Below are positions 9,026 to 17,596 of a stretch of 64,000 nt of DNA, piece by piece. A program made the translations under genes and the position numbers. Below the pieces are notes generated by a model, which did no database searches, was not told the origin of the DNA, and worked only from the letters and a program-made list of their open reading frames with translations. How positions within the stretch are numbered: position 1 is the stretch's first letter; each line of letters starts with the position of its first letter. Origin of the DNA: Clostridium cellulovorans 743B (GTDB lineage Bacteria > Bacillota > Clostridia > Clostridiales > Clostridiaceae); NCBI RefSeq assembly GCF_000145275.1, contig NC_014393.1, positions 2,356,001 through 2,420,000 of the forward strand. Direction: 5' to 3'.

Positions 9026-9748
9026 CTATTTTCTTAAATCTTCCATAAGTTTAGTTTTATCTTTAGTTTTATCATCTACAGATTTGATGATTTTTGCAGG
9101 GGAACCTGCAACAACTACTCCTTCAGGTACATCTTCTGTAACTACTGAACCGGCAGCTACAACGGAATTTTTACCAACTCTAACACCTTCAAGGATTACT
9201 GCATTAGCACCAACTAAAACGTCATCTTCAATTACTGAAGGGTCCTTGCTTGGTGGTTCTAATACTCCAGCAACAACAGCTCCTGCGCCAAGGTGAACTC
9301 TTTTACCAAGTTTTCCTCTTGCACCAACAACAGCATTCATATCAACCATTGTTCCTTCGCCTATTTCAGCACCGATGTTAATAACAGCGCCCATCATAAT
9401 AACAGCGTTTTTCTCAATTTTAACTCTATCTCTTATAATTGCACCTGGTTCAATTCTAGCATCTATATCAACCATATCGATAAGAGGGATTGCTGAATTT
9501 CTTCTATCTTGTTCTACTTTAAATTTCTTGATTTTGCTTTGATGTTCCATTAAAAAGCTCATTATTTCAGCATTTTCTCCAAATAAAACATGGAATGGAT
9601 CAGCACCAAAATTTTCGATGGTACCAAAATCAACACCATCTATATTTCCATCTACATATACCTTTACAGGTGTAGTCTTTTTAGCATCTTTTATGTAACG
9701 TGCTAGTTCATAAGGGTTAGTTAAATCGTAATTCATAAGAACCTCCAT
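9026..9748 (-). CDS. dapH: Tetrahydrodipicolinate N-acetyltransferase
   Basis: 240 residues. An N-terminal alpha/beta part (about 1-85, MNYDLTNPYELARYIKDAKK after a short lead) is followed by left-handed beta-helix hexapeptide repeats from about residue 95 (ARIEPGAIIRDRV, NIGAEIGEGTMVD, VGANAVILEGVRVG) and the terminal VVAGSPAKIIK loop that binds acetyl-CoA. It transfers acetyl to tetrahydrodipicolinate, the first committed step of the acetylated diaminopimelate route. Facing genes for the next aminotransferase and for dapB, dapA and asd support the assignment. The ATG at 9736 (MNYDL) is an alternative start with a GAGGTTCTT lead. Confidence 0.9.
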   Translation of the reverse strand: MEVLMNYDLTNPYELARYIKDAKKTTPVKVYVDGNIDGVDFGTIENFGADPFHVLFGENAEIMSFLMEHQSKIKKFKVEQDRRNSAIPLIDMVDIDARIEPGAIIRDRVKIEKNAVIMMGAVINIGAEIGEGTMVDMNAVVGARGKLGKRVHLGAGAVVAGVLEPPSKDPSVIEDDVLVGANAVILEGVRVGKNSVVAAGSVVTEDVPEGVVVAGSPAKIIKSVDDKTKDKTKLMEDLRK

Positions 9749-9766
9749 TGTGAAAAATATTTATTT

Positions 9767-9785
9767 ATAACAAATTTTTTGTTAT
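9767..9785. promoter_or_regulatory. Palindrome between divergent dapH and patA-like genes
   Basis: ATAACAAA and TTTGTTAT flank a 3-nt centre. The site sits in the shared upstream region of two divergent genes of one pathway, where a joint operator would be expected. No regulator is known; low confidence. Confidence 0.3.
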
Positions 9786-9865
9786 TATCTCATATTTATT
9801 AATTATAAAGTACAAATGTGGTAAAATCAATTAAGATGAAGAAAATAATATTTAGGAGGCTGCTC

Positions 9866-11026
9866 ATGAGTAAATATATTAGTGATAATGCAAAGGATAT
9901 GGAGTTTTCTGGAATAAGAAAGTTTTTTAATAAAGTAAGAGAAGTAGAGGGAGCTTTATCTTTGACAGTAGGGCAACCAGATTTTCCAGTACCACCATCA
10001 ATAAAAGAAGGTGTGAAAAGAGCAATAGATGAAAATAAGACCGAATACACTGCAAATCCAGGAATTATTGAGTTAAGAGAAGATATTTCTCAGTACCTAA
10101 AAAAATTTAATATAAATTATTCTAAAGAAGAGATTTGCTTAACCGTAGGAGGTAGTGAAGCATTAACTTGTGTATTCACTACAATTTTAAATGCTGGAGA
10201 TAAATTATTAATACCAGAAATCTCTTATCCTGCTTATGAGAATTGCGGTAAAATGAGAGGGGTGGAAGTAATTAGATATCCTTTAGATGATGAATTTCAA
10301 TTAGATATAAAGGCACTAGAAGCTCTTATAAAGGAACATAAGCCTAAGGCTATGGTATTATGCTATCCAAGCAATCCAACAGGTGCTACCCTTGATATCA
10401 GTGTTATAGAGGAATTACATAAGATAATAAAAGCTAATGATATGGTTGTTATCACTGACGAAATATATAGTGATATTTTCTATAAAGAAGATTACTTTTC
10501 AATTGCTCAATATGAAGATATAAAAGAAAAAATTATATATGTAAGTGGTTTTTCTAAAGTCTTTTCTATGACTGGTTTTAGACTTGGTTATATTTGTACT
10601 ACAAAAGAGCTTATGGACGCTATCGTAAAAGTACATATGTATATGGTATCTTGTGCAGTTTCAGTGGTTCAATATGGAACTCATTATGGTTTTAATGAAG
10701 GCCTTGTAGAAGCTAAGAAAATGAGGGAAGAGTTTAAGCGAAGAAGGGACTATGTCTATGAAAGGTTAATAAATATGAAGCTGGACGTAAACAAGCCAGA
10801 AGGAGCTTTTTATATATTACCTTCAATAGCAAGGTTTAACATGCCAAGTGAAGAATTTTGCGAAAGATTACTTATGGAAAAAAAGGTAGCCATGGTTCCA
10901 GGTATTGCTTTTGGTAAAAAGAGTGATAAGTACATAAGATTATCTTATGCAGCGGATATGGAAACCTTAAAAATTTCTTTAGATAGATTAGAAGAATTTA
11001 TAAGTGAACTTGATAAAGCTAAATAA
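9866..11026 (+). CDS. patA: Class I aminotransferase, probable N-acetyl-LL-diaminopimelate aminotransferase
   Basis: 386 residues from ATG 9866, chosen because AGGAGG lies 6 nt upstream; an in-frame ATG 48 bp earlier lacks a ribosome site. Fold type I PLP enzyme: LTVGQPDFPVPPSI at the N-terminus, CYPSNPTGAT, ITDEIYSDI and the PLP-lysine motif SGFSKVFSMTGFRLGY, with the substrate-carboxylate arginine in KYIRLSYA near the end. Many class I enzymes look alike, but divergence from dapH with dapB, dapA and asd downstream points to the PatA step after acetylation. An aspartate aminotransferase is the main alternative. Confidence 0.75.
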   Translation: MSKYISDNAKDMEFSGIRKFFNKVREVEGALSLTVGQPDFPVPPSIKEGVKRAIDENKTEYTANPGIIELREDISQYLKKFNINYSKEEICLTVGGSEALTCVFTTILNAGDKLLIPEISYPAYENCGKMRGVEVIRYPLDDEFQLDIKALEALIKEHKPKAMVLCYPSNPTGATLDISVIEELHKIIKANDMVVITDEIYSDIFYKEDYFSIAQYEDIKEKIIYVSGFSKVFSMTGFRLGYICTTKELMDAIVKVHMYMVSCAVSVVQYGTHYGFNEGLVEAKKMREEFKRRRDYVYERLINMKLDVNKPEGAFYILPSIARFNMPSEEFCERLLMEKKVAMVPGIAFGKKSDKYIRLSYAADMETLKISLDRLEEFISELDKAK

Positions 11027-11027
11027 A

Positions 11028-11077
11028 AATAGCTAGTAGGGATGTCAGTTGTTTTAACGACATGCTTACTAGCTATT
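11028..11077. terminator. Bidirectional terminator between patA-like gene and dapB
   Basis: AATAGCTAGTA pairs with TACTAGCTATT, with an inner ATGTC/GACAT pairing. It lies between convergent stops, with A- and T-rich flanks suited to both directions. Confidence 0.7.
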
Positions 11078-11087
11078 CTTTATATAA

Positions 11088-11843
11088 TTATCTATTGTTA
11101 ATTACATCATCCATGTTGAAAAGGCCAACAGTTTTAGTTTTCATATATGCAGCAGCTCTTATAGCTCCAGAAGCAAAAACTTCACGCGATAAAGCTGTAT
11201 GCTTTAATTCGATTACTTCGTTGTTACCTGCAAAAATAACTTCATGTTCACCAATAATTGTACCACCACGAATAGCATGAACACCAATTTCTTTTTGCTC
11301 TCTCTTGTGATTTCCTTCTCTACCAAAGCAATATTCAGTTTCGCTTTTTATAGCTTCTCTTATAGTATCGCCAAGTAAAAGGGCAGTACCACTTGGTGCA
11401 TCAACCTTTTGATTGTGATGTTTTTCTATTATTTCAATATCATAATCTCCATATAAGAAGCTAGATATATTCTTTAAAATATTATTAATAACATTTATTC
11501 CTACTGACATATTACCAGATCTAAAGATAGGAGCTACCTTACTAGCCTCTGAAATTAAATCCACTTGCTCTTTTGTATAGCCAGTAGTACATAAAATTAC
11601 AGGTTTTAGATTTTCTTTTGAATAGCTAAGTAAGTCATCTAATGCGTCAGGTCTAGAAAAATCTATAATAACATCAAAAGGTACATTACAATCTTTTAGT
11701 GATTTAAATACAGGGAAAGAACCATCTGTACTTGGTAGCCTGTCTACACCTGCTACGATTTTTGCATAGTTACTTTGATTTGCAATTTCAGTAACCATTT
11801 TGCCCATTTTCCCAAGACAACCTATTAATAAAATATTAGTCAT
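11088..11843 (-). CDS. dapB: 4-hydroxy-tetrahydrodipicolinate reductase
   Basis: 251 residues, normal DapB length. The NAD(P)-binding glycine motif is GCLGKMGKM at the N-terminus. The active-site motif EKHHNQKVDAPSGTA carries the catalytic His-His and Lys, and the conserved IRGGTIIGEHEV follows. It reduces hydroxy-tetrahydrodipicolinate to tetrahydrodipicolinate, the branch to lysine, wall diaminopimelate and, in spore formers, dipicolinate. It starts 11 bp after dapA ends, so the two form one operon. Confidence 0.95.
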   Translation of the reverse strand: MTNILLIGCLGKMGKMVTEIANQSNYAKIVAGVDRLPSTDGSFPVFKSLKDCNVPFDVIIDFSRPDALDDLLSYSKENLKPVILCTTGYTKEQVDLISEASKVAPIFRSGNMSVGINVINNILKNISSFLYGDYDIEIIEKHHNQKVDAPSGTALLLGDTIREAIKSETEYCFGREGNHKREQKEIGVHAIRGGTIIGEHEVIFAGNNEVIELKHTALSREVFASGAIRAAAYMKTKTVGLFNMDDVINNR

Positions 11844-11854
11844 ATTTATACCTC

Positions 11855-12736
11855 CTAAAGTTTAAAACCATAATCTACTAAAGCAGTTTTTAACAATTGA
11901 AGGTTTTTATCTTCCATGTCTGTTAAAGGTAGTCTTAAATTACCTACATTATAGCCTAGTAAATTCATAGCTGTTTTTATTGGGATTGGATTTGGTTCAA
12001 CAAATAAAGCTTTAATTAATTGAATCATATCTAATTGAATCTTTACTGCTTCTTTGCAATTACCAGAAGTATATAAAGTGCAAAGATCATGCATTTCCTT
12101 TGGGAGAATATTTGCAATTACAGAAACGACACCTTTTCCACCTAAAGATAGTAAAGGAATTACTTGATTATCATTGCCAGAATAAATATCAAATCTATCA
12201 CCGTACTGAGCAAAGATTTCTGCAATTTGATCAAATTTATCATTTGCTTCTTTTATAGCTACGATATTTGGTATATCTTTAAGTTCAGATAAATGACTTG
12301 TTGTAATAATCATGTTTGTTCTTGATGGAACATTATAAAGCATTATTGGAGTTTTAACACTTTGGGCAACTGCTTTAAAGTGAGCAACAAGTCCTTTGCT
12401 AGATGTTTTATTATAATAAGGGGTTATTACTAATAAAGCATCTGCACCTACAGATTCAGCGTATTGGCTCATCTCAATTGATGCTTGTGTGTTATTAGTA
12501 CCTGTACCAGCGATAACTGGTATTCTTTTATTTACTTTATCTATAACAAACTTAATTGTAGATTTTCTTTCATTTGTCGTCATAGTTGAAGCTTCACCAG
12601 TTGTGCCACAAACAACTATAGCATCGGTATTATTAGTTATATGAAATTCTATAAGTTCTTCAAGCTTATTATAGTCAACACCGTTTTCGGTGAAAGGCGT
12701 AATAATAGCTACTGCAGAACCATTGAATATACTCAT
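11855..12736 (-). CDS. dapA: 4-hydroxy-tetrahydrodipicolinate synthase
   Basis: 293 residues, a (beta/alpha)8 lyase. The substrate-binding VVCGTTGEASTM loop, the catalytic tyrosine in MLYNVPSRT and the Schiff-base lysine in IVAIKEANDKF are all present. It condenses pyruvate with aspartate semialdehyde. Upstream on the same strand, after 248 bp, lies asd, which makes its substrate; dapB follows at once. The long gap with two strong inverted repeats suggests dapA-dapB may be controlled separately from asd. No lysine riboswitch was recognised. Confidence 0.95.
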   Translation of the reverse strand: MSIFNGSAVAIITPFTENGVDYNKLEELIEFHITNNTDAIVVCGTTGEASTMTTNERKSTIKFVIDKVNKRIPVIAGTGTNNTQASIEMSQYAESVGADALLVITPYYNKTSSKGLVAHFKAVAQSVKTPIMLYNVPSRTNMIITTSHLSELKDIPNIVAIKEANDKFDQIAEIFAQYGDRFDIYSGNDNQVIPLLSLGGKGVVSVIANILPKEMHDLCTLYTSGNCKEAVKIQLDMIQLIKALFVEPNPIPIKTAMNLLGYNVGNLRLPLTDMEDKNLQLLKTALVDYGFKL

Positions 12737-12841
12737 ATACTCATCTCCTTTTTAATTTTGAGTTTCCTCTATCATCTTAAACAAGAAAAATTAATAACTA
12801 GGGAATAGTCTCTGGCAAATTTTAAGTTATTGATATATAGT

Positions 12842-12883
12842 TTGATATTCTGCCTATGCTAATGAGCTTATGCAGAATATCAA
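12842..12883. repeat. Inverted repeat in the asd-dapA gap
   Basis: A perfect 12-bp stem, TTGATATTCTGC with GCAGAATATCAA, around an 18-nt loop. There is no T-run on either side, so a plain terminator is unlikely; a processing or protein-binding site is possible. Confidence 0.5.
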
Positions 12884-12913
12884 GTATAGTCAAGTATGCT
12901 AATTTTAAGATGA

Positions 12914-12942
12914 TTAAAGATTTCCAAATTGGAAATCTTTAA
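12914..12942 (-). terminator. Hairpin just after asd
   Basis: TTAAAGATTTCC pairs perfectly with GGAAATCTTTAA around a 5-nt loop, about 40 bp beyond the asd stop. The tail on the minus strand is only weakly T-rich, so it may terminate partially or protect a 3' end. Confidence 0.5.
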
Positions 12943-12984
12943 ATAAAATCAATTTTTAAATTATCCTATTAAAGTAGGTTAGTT

Positions 12985-13965
12985 CTACTTTGATTTAATA
13001 ATAGTTTCAGCAATTTGGATTGCATTCGAAGCAGCACCTTTTCTAATGTTATCTGCTACAACCCATAGGTTAACCCCATTATCAACGCTGAAATCTCTTC
13101 TTATTCTACCAACGAAAACTTCGTCTTTGCCAGCAGCATCAAGTGCTGTAGGGAATACAGCATTTTCAATATCATCCATAAGAACAACATTTTCAGCAGT
13201 TTTATATAGATTGAAGATATCTTCAATTTCAAAAGCATTGTTAAGCTCAACGTTTATGCTTTCGCTATGTCCAAAGTATACAGGTACTCTTACTGTTGTA
13301 GCTGTAACCTTTAAATCATCATCATGAAGTATTTTTCTTGTTTCATTAACCATTTTGATTTCTTCTTTGGTGTATCCATTATCAAGAAATACATCAATAT
13401 GAGGAATAACGTTGTTAGTGATGTTTCTTGGGAATTTTTCAGTTGTCCCATTTTGTAAATCAGCAACACCAGAAACACCAGCACCAGAAACCGCTTGATA
13501 TGTGGAATAAATGATTCTTTTTATTCCATATTTCTCTTTAAGTGGCTTTAATGCAACTACAGCTTGAATTGTTGAACAGTTTGGATTTGCAATTATTCCT
13601 TTGTGCCATGAAATATCCTCAGGGTTAACTTCAGGAACTACAAGTGGAACGGTAGGGTCCATTCTCCATGCAGAAGAATTATCTATTACTGTCATATTAT
13701 ATTTTGCGAATATAGGTGCATATTCTTTACTTGTATCTCCACCAGCAGAAAAAAGAGCAAAATCAATCTTTTTATTTTTTATATTGTCTTCCTTTAATTC
13801 TTCTACTAATACATCTTTATCTTTAAATTTAAGTGTTTTTCCAGCGGAACGAGCTGAAGCAAAGAAATAAATCTCATCAACAGGAAAATTTCTTTCTTGT
13901 AATACTTCAATGAACTTGCTTCCGACTAATCCAGTGGCACCAACCACTGCTACATTGTATCCCAT
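12985..13965 (-). CDS. asd: Aspartate-semialdehyde dehydrogenase
   Basis: 326 residues. Begins with the NADP-binding GATGLVGSKFIEVLQ; the catalytic cysteine is in NPNCSTIQ. The remaining conserved segments SGAGVSGV and VYFGHSESINVEL are present, the latter with the active-site His. It reduces aspartyl phosphate to the semialdehyde used by DapA, and also feeds threonine and methionine synthesis. RBS AGGAGG. It precedes dapA-dapB on the same strand with a long spacer. Confidence 0.95.
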   Translation of the reverse strand: MGYNVAVVGATGLVGSKFIEVLQERNFPVDEIYFFASARSAGKTLKFKDKDVLVEELKEDNIKNKKIDFALFSAGGDTSKEYAPIFAKYNMTVIDNSSAWRMDPTVPLVVPEVNPEDISWHKGIIANPNCSTIQAVVALKPLKEKYGIKRIIYSTYQAVSGAGVSGVADLQNGTTEKFPRNITNNVIPHIDVFLDNGYTKEEIKMVNETRKILHDDDLKVTATTVRVPVYFGHSESINVELNNAFEIEDIFNLYKTAENVVLMDDIENAVFPTALDAAGKDEVFVGRIRRDFSVDNGVNLWVVADNIRKGAASNAIQIAETIIKSK

Positions 13966-14396
13966 TTGTATTACCTCCTAAAATATACTACGTATATTAT
14001 ATAATTTTATTGATAAAAAAACATCTTAAAAACAATAAAATAAGTAGTTTTTTTCAGAGTTTTTCAAAAAAAATCTAAAAAACCACGCTTTTTAACACCA
14101 AAAAAAGGAAAATGCTTTCTGGTGAAATAACAATTGTTCTAAAAGTGATATGAAAATTCGTTTATATATGATAAATTCGCAAATAAACAATTAGAACAAT
14201 GCGATAATGGTAAAAAAACTTTATTAATAGATATTATTATAATTATATTTCAATAAATAGTAAATAATTACTTATATATAAAAAAATACAAAATATTCTA
14301 AGGAAAATTTATTCAAAATTTATTGTATATAGATGAATAATAAAGCTTTTGCTGTAAAGAATATTAGTGAGAATAAAAATAGGGGGAGGTTTTTGT
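13966..14396 (-). other. Structured upstream region of asd
   Basis: This 431-bp stretch has no gene. On the asd (minus) strand it holds a 10-bp long-range stem (14133-14142 with 14191-14200, ATTGTTCTAA and its complement) enclosing a GTTTAT/ATAAAC pairing, then several U-runs. This suggests an untranslated leader, but it does not match the lysine riboswitch core. The right-hand ~100 bp are the upstream region of the SASP-like gene on the plus strand. Confidence 0.35.
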
Positions 14397-14651
14397 ATGA
14401 GTAATACACCCTTAAAAAAGGTAATAAAAGCAAAGTTAAAAACTAACCGAGAGTTAAGCGAAATGGAGAAGATAAGAGAAAAAATAAAATATGAGATAGC
14501 TGAAGAATTAGGTCTTTCAGATAAAGTAGATGAGATGGGCTGGAGTGGTCTTACTGCTGAAGAAACAGGGCGTATAGGTGGGCTAATGACAAAAAAGAAA
14601 AAGGAAATGAATCTTCCTAAAAACTCAGAAATACTCAAAAGAGAAGATTAG
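14397..14651 (+). CDS. Divergent alpha/beta-type small acid-soluble spore protein
   Basis: 84 residues from ATG 14397, chosen for AGGGGGAGG upstream. The middle resembles alpha/beta SASPs: KIKYEIAEELGLSDKVDEMG, then WSGLTAEETGRIGGLMTKKKK, matching the family EIA...G and GG-MVK segments that coat DNA. The protein is more Lys/Glu-charged than the major SASPs. Expected to be made in the forespore and to bind spore DNA; this is family knowledge. Function in this genome is inferred. Confidence 0.7.
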   Translation: MSNTPLKKVIKAKLKTNRELSEMEKIREKIKYEIAEELGLSDKVDEMGWSGLTAEETGRIGGLMTKKKKEMNLPKNSEILKRED

Positions 14652-14716
14652 AGTTGAAATCTTTCGAATTAAAGCTATAATAGTAATGAGATTAACGAGG
14701 ATTTGGAGTGTTTTTA

Positions 14717-15457
14717 ATGGAGTATTACAAGGAGTTAGCGAAAATATATGACGAGCTTATAAATGAAGATGTAGATTACTCTAAATGGGCAGAAATTATA
14801 ATGAACATCTGTGAAGAGATGAATTTAAAAAGAAATTCTTATCTGGATTTAGCTTGTGGAACTGGTAATTTAACTTACGAATTATTTAAGAATTTTAAGG
14901 TAACATATGGAGTGGATTTATCTCAGGATATGCTGACATTGGCAAGAGACAAGATGTCATACGGTGGATATAAACCTAAGTTCATATGCCAAGATATAAC
15001 TAGCCTTAGCTTGGATAAAAAGTTTGATTTGATAACTTGTTGTTTAGATGGAGTAAACTACATATTAGAAGAAGAAAATTTAAAGAATTTCTTCAAAGGT
15101 ATAAATTCATATTTAGATGATAATGGTTTATTTATTTTTGATATAAATTCATATTATAAATTAAGTACAATCCTTGGAAATAATCTATTTAGTTTTGATA
15201 ATGAAGAAGTTGTATATACTTGGGAAAATGTTTTTGAAGATGATATTGTGGACATGTACCTAACCTTTTTCATAAAAGAATATGATGAGAGATATGTGAG
15301 ATTCGATGAGCAGCATAGAGAAAGAGCCTATAGCGAAGAATTTCTTGAAAAAATCATAGAGAATTCAGGACTTAAAATACATAAAAAATTAAACAGTTAT
15401 ACTGAAGCAGAAATAGATGAAACTTGCGAAAGAATAGTATATGTAATTGGAAAGTAG
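14717..15457 (+). CDS. Class I SAM-dependent methyltransferase
   Basis: 246 residues from ATG 14717; a GTG 9 bp upstream overlaps the likely GGAG ribosome site and is less likely. Motif I is LDLACGTGNLTYEL near residue 45, followed by VDLSQDML and LITCCLDGVNYI. The N-terminus MEYYKELAKIYDELI is typical of small-molecule methyltransferases of the UbiE/YqeM kind. The substrate is unknown. hslO starts 9 bp later, so the two are co-transcribed. Confidence 0.8.
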   Translation: MEYYKELAKIYDELINEDVDYSKWAEIIMNICEEMNLKRNSYLDLACGTGNLTYELFKNFKVTYGVDLSQDMLTLARDKMSYGGYKPKFICQDITSLSLDKKFDLITCCLDGVNYILEEENLKNFFKGINSYLDDNGLFIFDINSYYKLSTILGNNLFSFDNEEVVYTWENVFEDDIVDMYLTFFIKEYDERYVRFDEQHRERAYSEEFLEKIIENSGLKIHKKLNSYTEAEIDETCERIVYVIGK

Positions 15458-15466
15458 GAGGATTAT

Positions 15467-16348
15467 ATGAGTAACAAAATGATTAGAGCTACAGCTAAAG
15501 ATGGCTCGGTAAAGATAATAGCAGCGACAACTACTGAAATGATAAATAAAATGATAAAAATTCACAATACATCAAGTGTTGCTAGTGCAACTTTAGGAAG
15601 ATTAATAACTTCTGCTGCATTAATGAGCTCCAATTTAAAGAGTGAAAAAGAAGCATTAACTTTAAAAATCAACGGTGGAGGGCCAGCGGGAAATGTTGTA
15701 GCTGTGGCTTATCCAAATGGTGATGTAAAAGGATATATAGGTAATCCAACAGTTGAATTGCCACCAAATGCAGTTGGAAAATTAGATGTAGGTGGAGCTG
15801 TAGGGAAGAATGGAAGCTTAGTAATAATTAGAGATTTAGGCTTAAAAGAGCCTTATGTAGGTCAAGTGCCTATATATACAGGTGAGGTAGGAGACGATTT
15901 AGCTTATTATTTCACTACTTCTGAACAAACTCCTTCAGCAGTAGGCGTGGGTGTTTTAGTAGAACCAGATTTATCATGCTCAGCAGCAGGTGGCTTCATC
16001 ATTCAAATGATGCCTGATGCTGATCCGCTTTTAGCAGACTTAATCACATATAGATTAGAAGATTTACCACCAATAACTACCTTAATAAAAGAAGGAAAAA
16101 CTATCGAAGAAATTTTAGAAGAAATTTTTGAAGATATGGACCTTAAGATATTAGAAGAAACTACAGTGGACTATAATTGTAATTGTACAAGAGATAGAGT
16201 TAAACAAGCACTAGTAAGTATTGGATTAAAAGATCTTGAAGAAATCTATAATGAAAACAAAGTTGAGAATGTTCAATGTCATTATTGTAATACAAATTAT
16301 AGTTTTACCCCAGAAGATATAAAAGAACTTATAGAAGAAGCAAAGTAG
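15467..16348 (+). CDS. hslO: Redox-regulated chaperone Hsp33
   Basis: 293 residues. The N-terminal substrate-binding domain is recognisable (IRATAKDGSVKIIAATTTEM, GGGPAGNVVAVAYPNGDVKG). The C-terminal redox switch has the zinc cysteines as CNC and CHYC, in NCNCTRDRV and VQCHYCNTNYSF. Oxidation releases zinc and activates the holdase, protecting proteins in oxidative stress, a useful trait in an anaerobe. Terminator at 16385. Confidence 0.95.
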   Translation: MSNKMIRATAKDGSVKIIAATTTEMINKMIKIHNTSSVASATLGRLITSAALMSSNLKSEKEALTLKINGGGPAGNVVAVAYPNGDVKGYIGNPTVELPPNAVGKLDVGGAVGKNGSLVIIRDLGLKEPYVGQVPIYTGEVGDDLAYYFTTSEQTPSAVGVGVLVEPDLSCSAAGGFIIQMMPDADPLLADLITYRLEDLPPITTLIKEGKTIEEILEEIFEDMDLKILEETTVDYNCNCTRDRVKQALVSIGLKDLEEIYNENKVENVQCHYCNTNYSFTPEDIKELIEEAK

Positions 16349-16384
16349 AATAGTTGAACATGTAATATATGAAAATTTTATAAG

Positions 16385-16426
16385 ACTCTTAGAGAATTAA
16401 ATTACTATTTCTCTAGGGGTTTTCTT
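16385..16426 (+). terminator. Terminator after hslO
   Basis: ACTCTTAGAGAA pairs with TTCTCTAGGGGT, with two G-T pairs, and a T-rich tail follows. Confidence 0.75.
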
Positions 16427-16581
16427 TTAAAAATAAGTTGTCAAAGTAAGGTAATCTAATGGATATCAGCTTTATAGTTTAAGTTGATACTATAAGGTGG
16501 ATTATTAGAAGTTATTGTAGTTATCGATAATATTACCAAGAAAGATCGTTAATTTTTTAGTAACAAATTCCTTAAAAACCG

Positions 16582-16610
16582 TTGACAATGATTTTTGGAT
16601 ATATTAAAAT
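16582..16610 (+). promoter_or_regulatory. Sigma-A promoter of the tRNA cluster
   Basis: TTGACA at 16582-16587 and TAAAAT at 16605-16610 with a 17-bp spacer. The predicted start lies just before the first tRNA at 16627. Confidence 0.8.
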
Positions 16611-16626
16611 ATATCTTGTATTATAT

Positions 16627-16702
16627 GGGAGCATAGCTCAGCTGGGAGAGCATCTGCCTTACAAGCAGAGGGTCACAGGTTCGATCCCTGTTGTTCCCAC
16701 CA
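16627..16702 (+). tRNA. tRNA-Val (anticodon TAC)
   Basis: Complete cloverleaf: acceptor GGGAGCA with TGTTCCC, anticodon loop CTTACAA, T-loop GGTTCGATCC, and encoded CCA. First gene of a four-tRNA cluster. Confidence 0.97.
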
Positions 16703-16780
16703 TATAAGTTTTAGAGAATTGTGATAAGTTCTTCAATATAAAGAAATCATCGTAATTAACTCTTAACTTAAAAAAGTTTT

Positions 16781-16856
<76 letters not shown>

Positions 16857-16862
16857 AAAACT

Positions 16863-16937
16863 GCGGGAGTGGCTCAGTGGTAGAGCGTCACCTTGCCAAG
16901 GTGAACGTCGCGAGTTCGAATCTCGTCTTCCGCTCCA
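16863..16937 (+). tRNA. tRNA-Gly (anticodon GCC)
   Basis: Acceptor GCGGGAG with CTTCCGC, including a G-T pair; anticodon loop TTGCCAA; encoded CCA. Only 6 bp after the Phe tRNA. Confidence 0.97.
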
Positions 16938-16940
16938 TAT

Positions 16941-17015
<75 letters not shown>

Positions 17016-17020
17016 TTGCA

Positions 17021-17060
17021 AACCCTTGAAAACGCTAGTTTTCAAGGGTTTTGTTGTTTT
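17021..17060 (+). terminator. Terminator of the tRNA cluster
   Basis: AACCCTTGAAAA pairs with TTTTCAAGGGTT around a 6-nt loop, followed by a T-rich tail, directly after the Cys tRNA. Confidence 0.9.
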
Positions 17061-17100
17061 ACGAATACCACAGGTTTTACCTGTGGTTCTAAAAAGCTTC

Positions 17101-17591
17101 TAGCGATGAGTAGAAAAAAAGAATACCTCCAATGTAAAATGGTAGTAGGTTTGCCGACCACAACCAAAAGTACAAAGGAGGTATATCCGTAATGGATAAT
17201 AGTAGTTTAGCACATAGTAAATGGAATTGTAAATATCACATAGTCTTCGCACCAAAGTATAGGAGACAAATCATATATGGAAAAATAAAAGCGGATATAG
17301 GGGTAATACTTAGAAAGTTATGTGAACATAAAGGAGTAGAAATTATTGAAGCAAATGCATGTAAGGATCATATACATATGCTTGTAAGTATACCTCCGAA
17401 GTTAAGTGTCTCTCAGTTTATGGGGTATTTGAAAGGTAAGAGTTCATTGATGATTTTTGACAGGCATGCAAATTTGAAATATAAATATGGGAATAGGCAA
17501 TTTTGGTGTAAAGGCTATTACGTTGATACAGTTGGAAGAAACAAAAAGATAATAGAAGAATACATAAAGAATCAAATACAGGAAGATTTAG
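17101..17591 (+). mobile_element. IS200/IS605-type element, right end lost
   Basis: A small single-gene element with an HUH transposase. Upstream of tnpA are short hairpins, as expected for the subterminal left end, including GGT...ACC around 17141-17158. No right-end hairpin exists, because the sequence changes at 17592 into an inverted IS982-type fragment. The left boundary is approximate; it lies after the tRNA terminator. It is probably immobile. Confidence 0.75.
17123..17184 (+). promoter_or_regulatory. tnpA: Hairpin masking the tnpA ribosome site
   Basis: ATACCTCC (17123-17130) is the exact complement of GGAGGTAT (17177-17184), which contains the tnpA Shine-Dalgarno. Sequestering the ribosome site limits transposase synthesis in IS200; the same arrangement is read directly here. 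Confidence 0.65.
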
Positions 17592-17596
17592 CATAA
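17192..17596 (+). pseudogene. tnpA: IS200-type transposase TnpA, C-terminus truncated
   Basis: 134 residues. The HUH motif is intact in DHIHMLVSIPP, and the catalytic tyrosine region GYYVDTVGRN is present, so the Y1-transposase core is complete. Full-length relatives run to roughly 150-155 residues with a conserved tail after QEDLA. Here the reading frame runs directly into the IS982 fragment, whose bases supply the TAA at 17594-17596. The loss of about 20 residues and of the right end argues against activity. The exact usual length is recalled, not computed. Confidence 0.8.

Noticed and set aside
9006..9496. Open frames on the plus strand within dapH
   Set aside because: Thr/Pro-rich and Asn/Ser-rich shadow frames of the hexapeptide-repeat region, without ribosome sites.
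12737..14300. Lysine riboswitch before asd or dapA
   Set aside because: The conserved L-box core segments are not visible on the minus strand; only simple hairpins are present.
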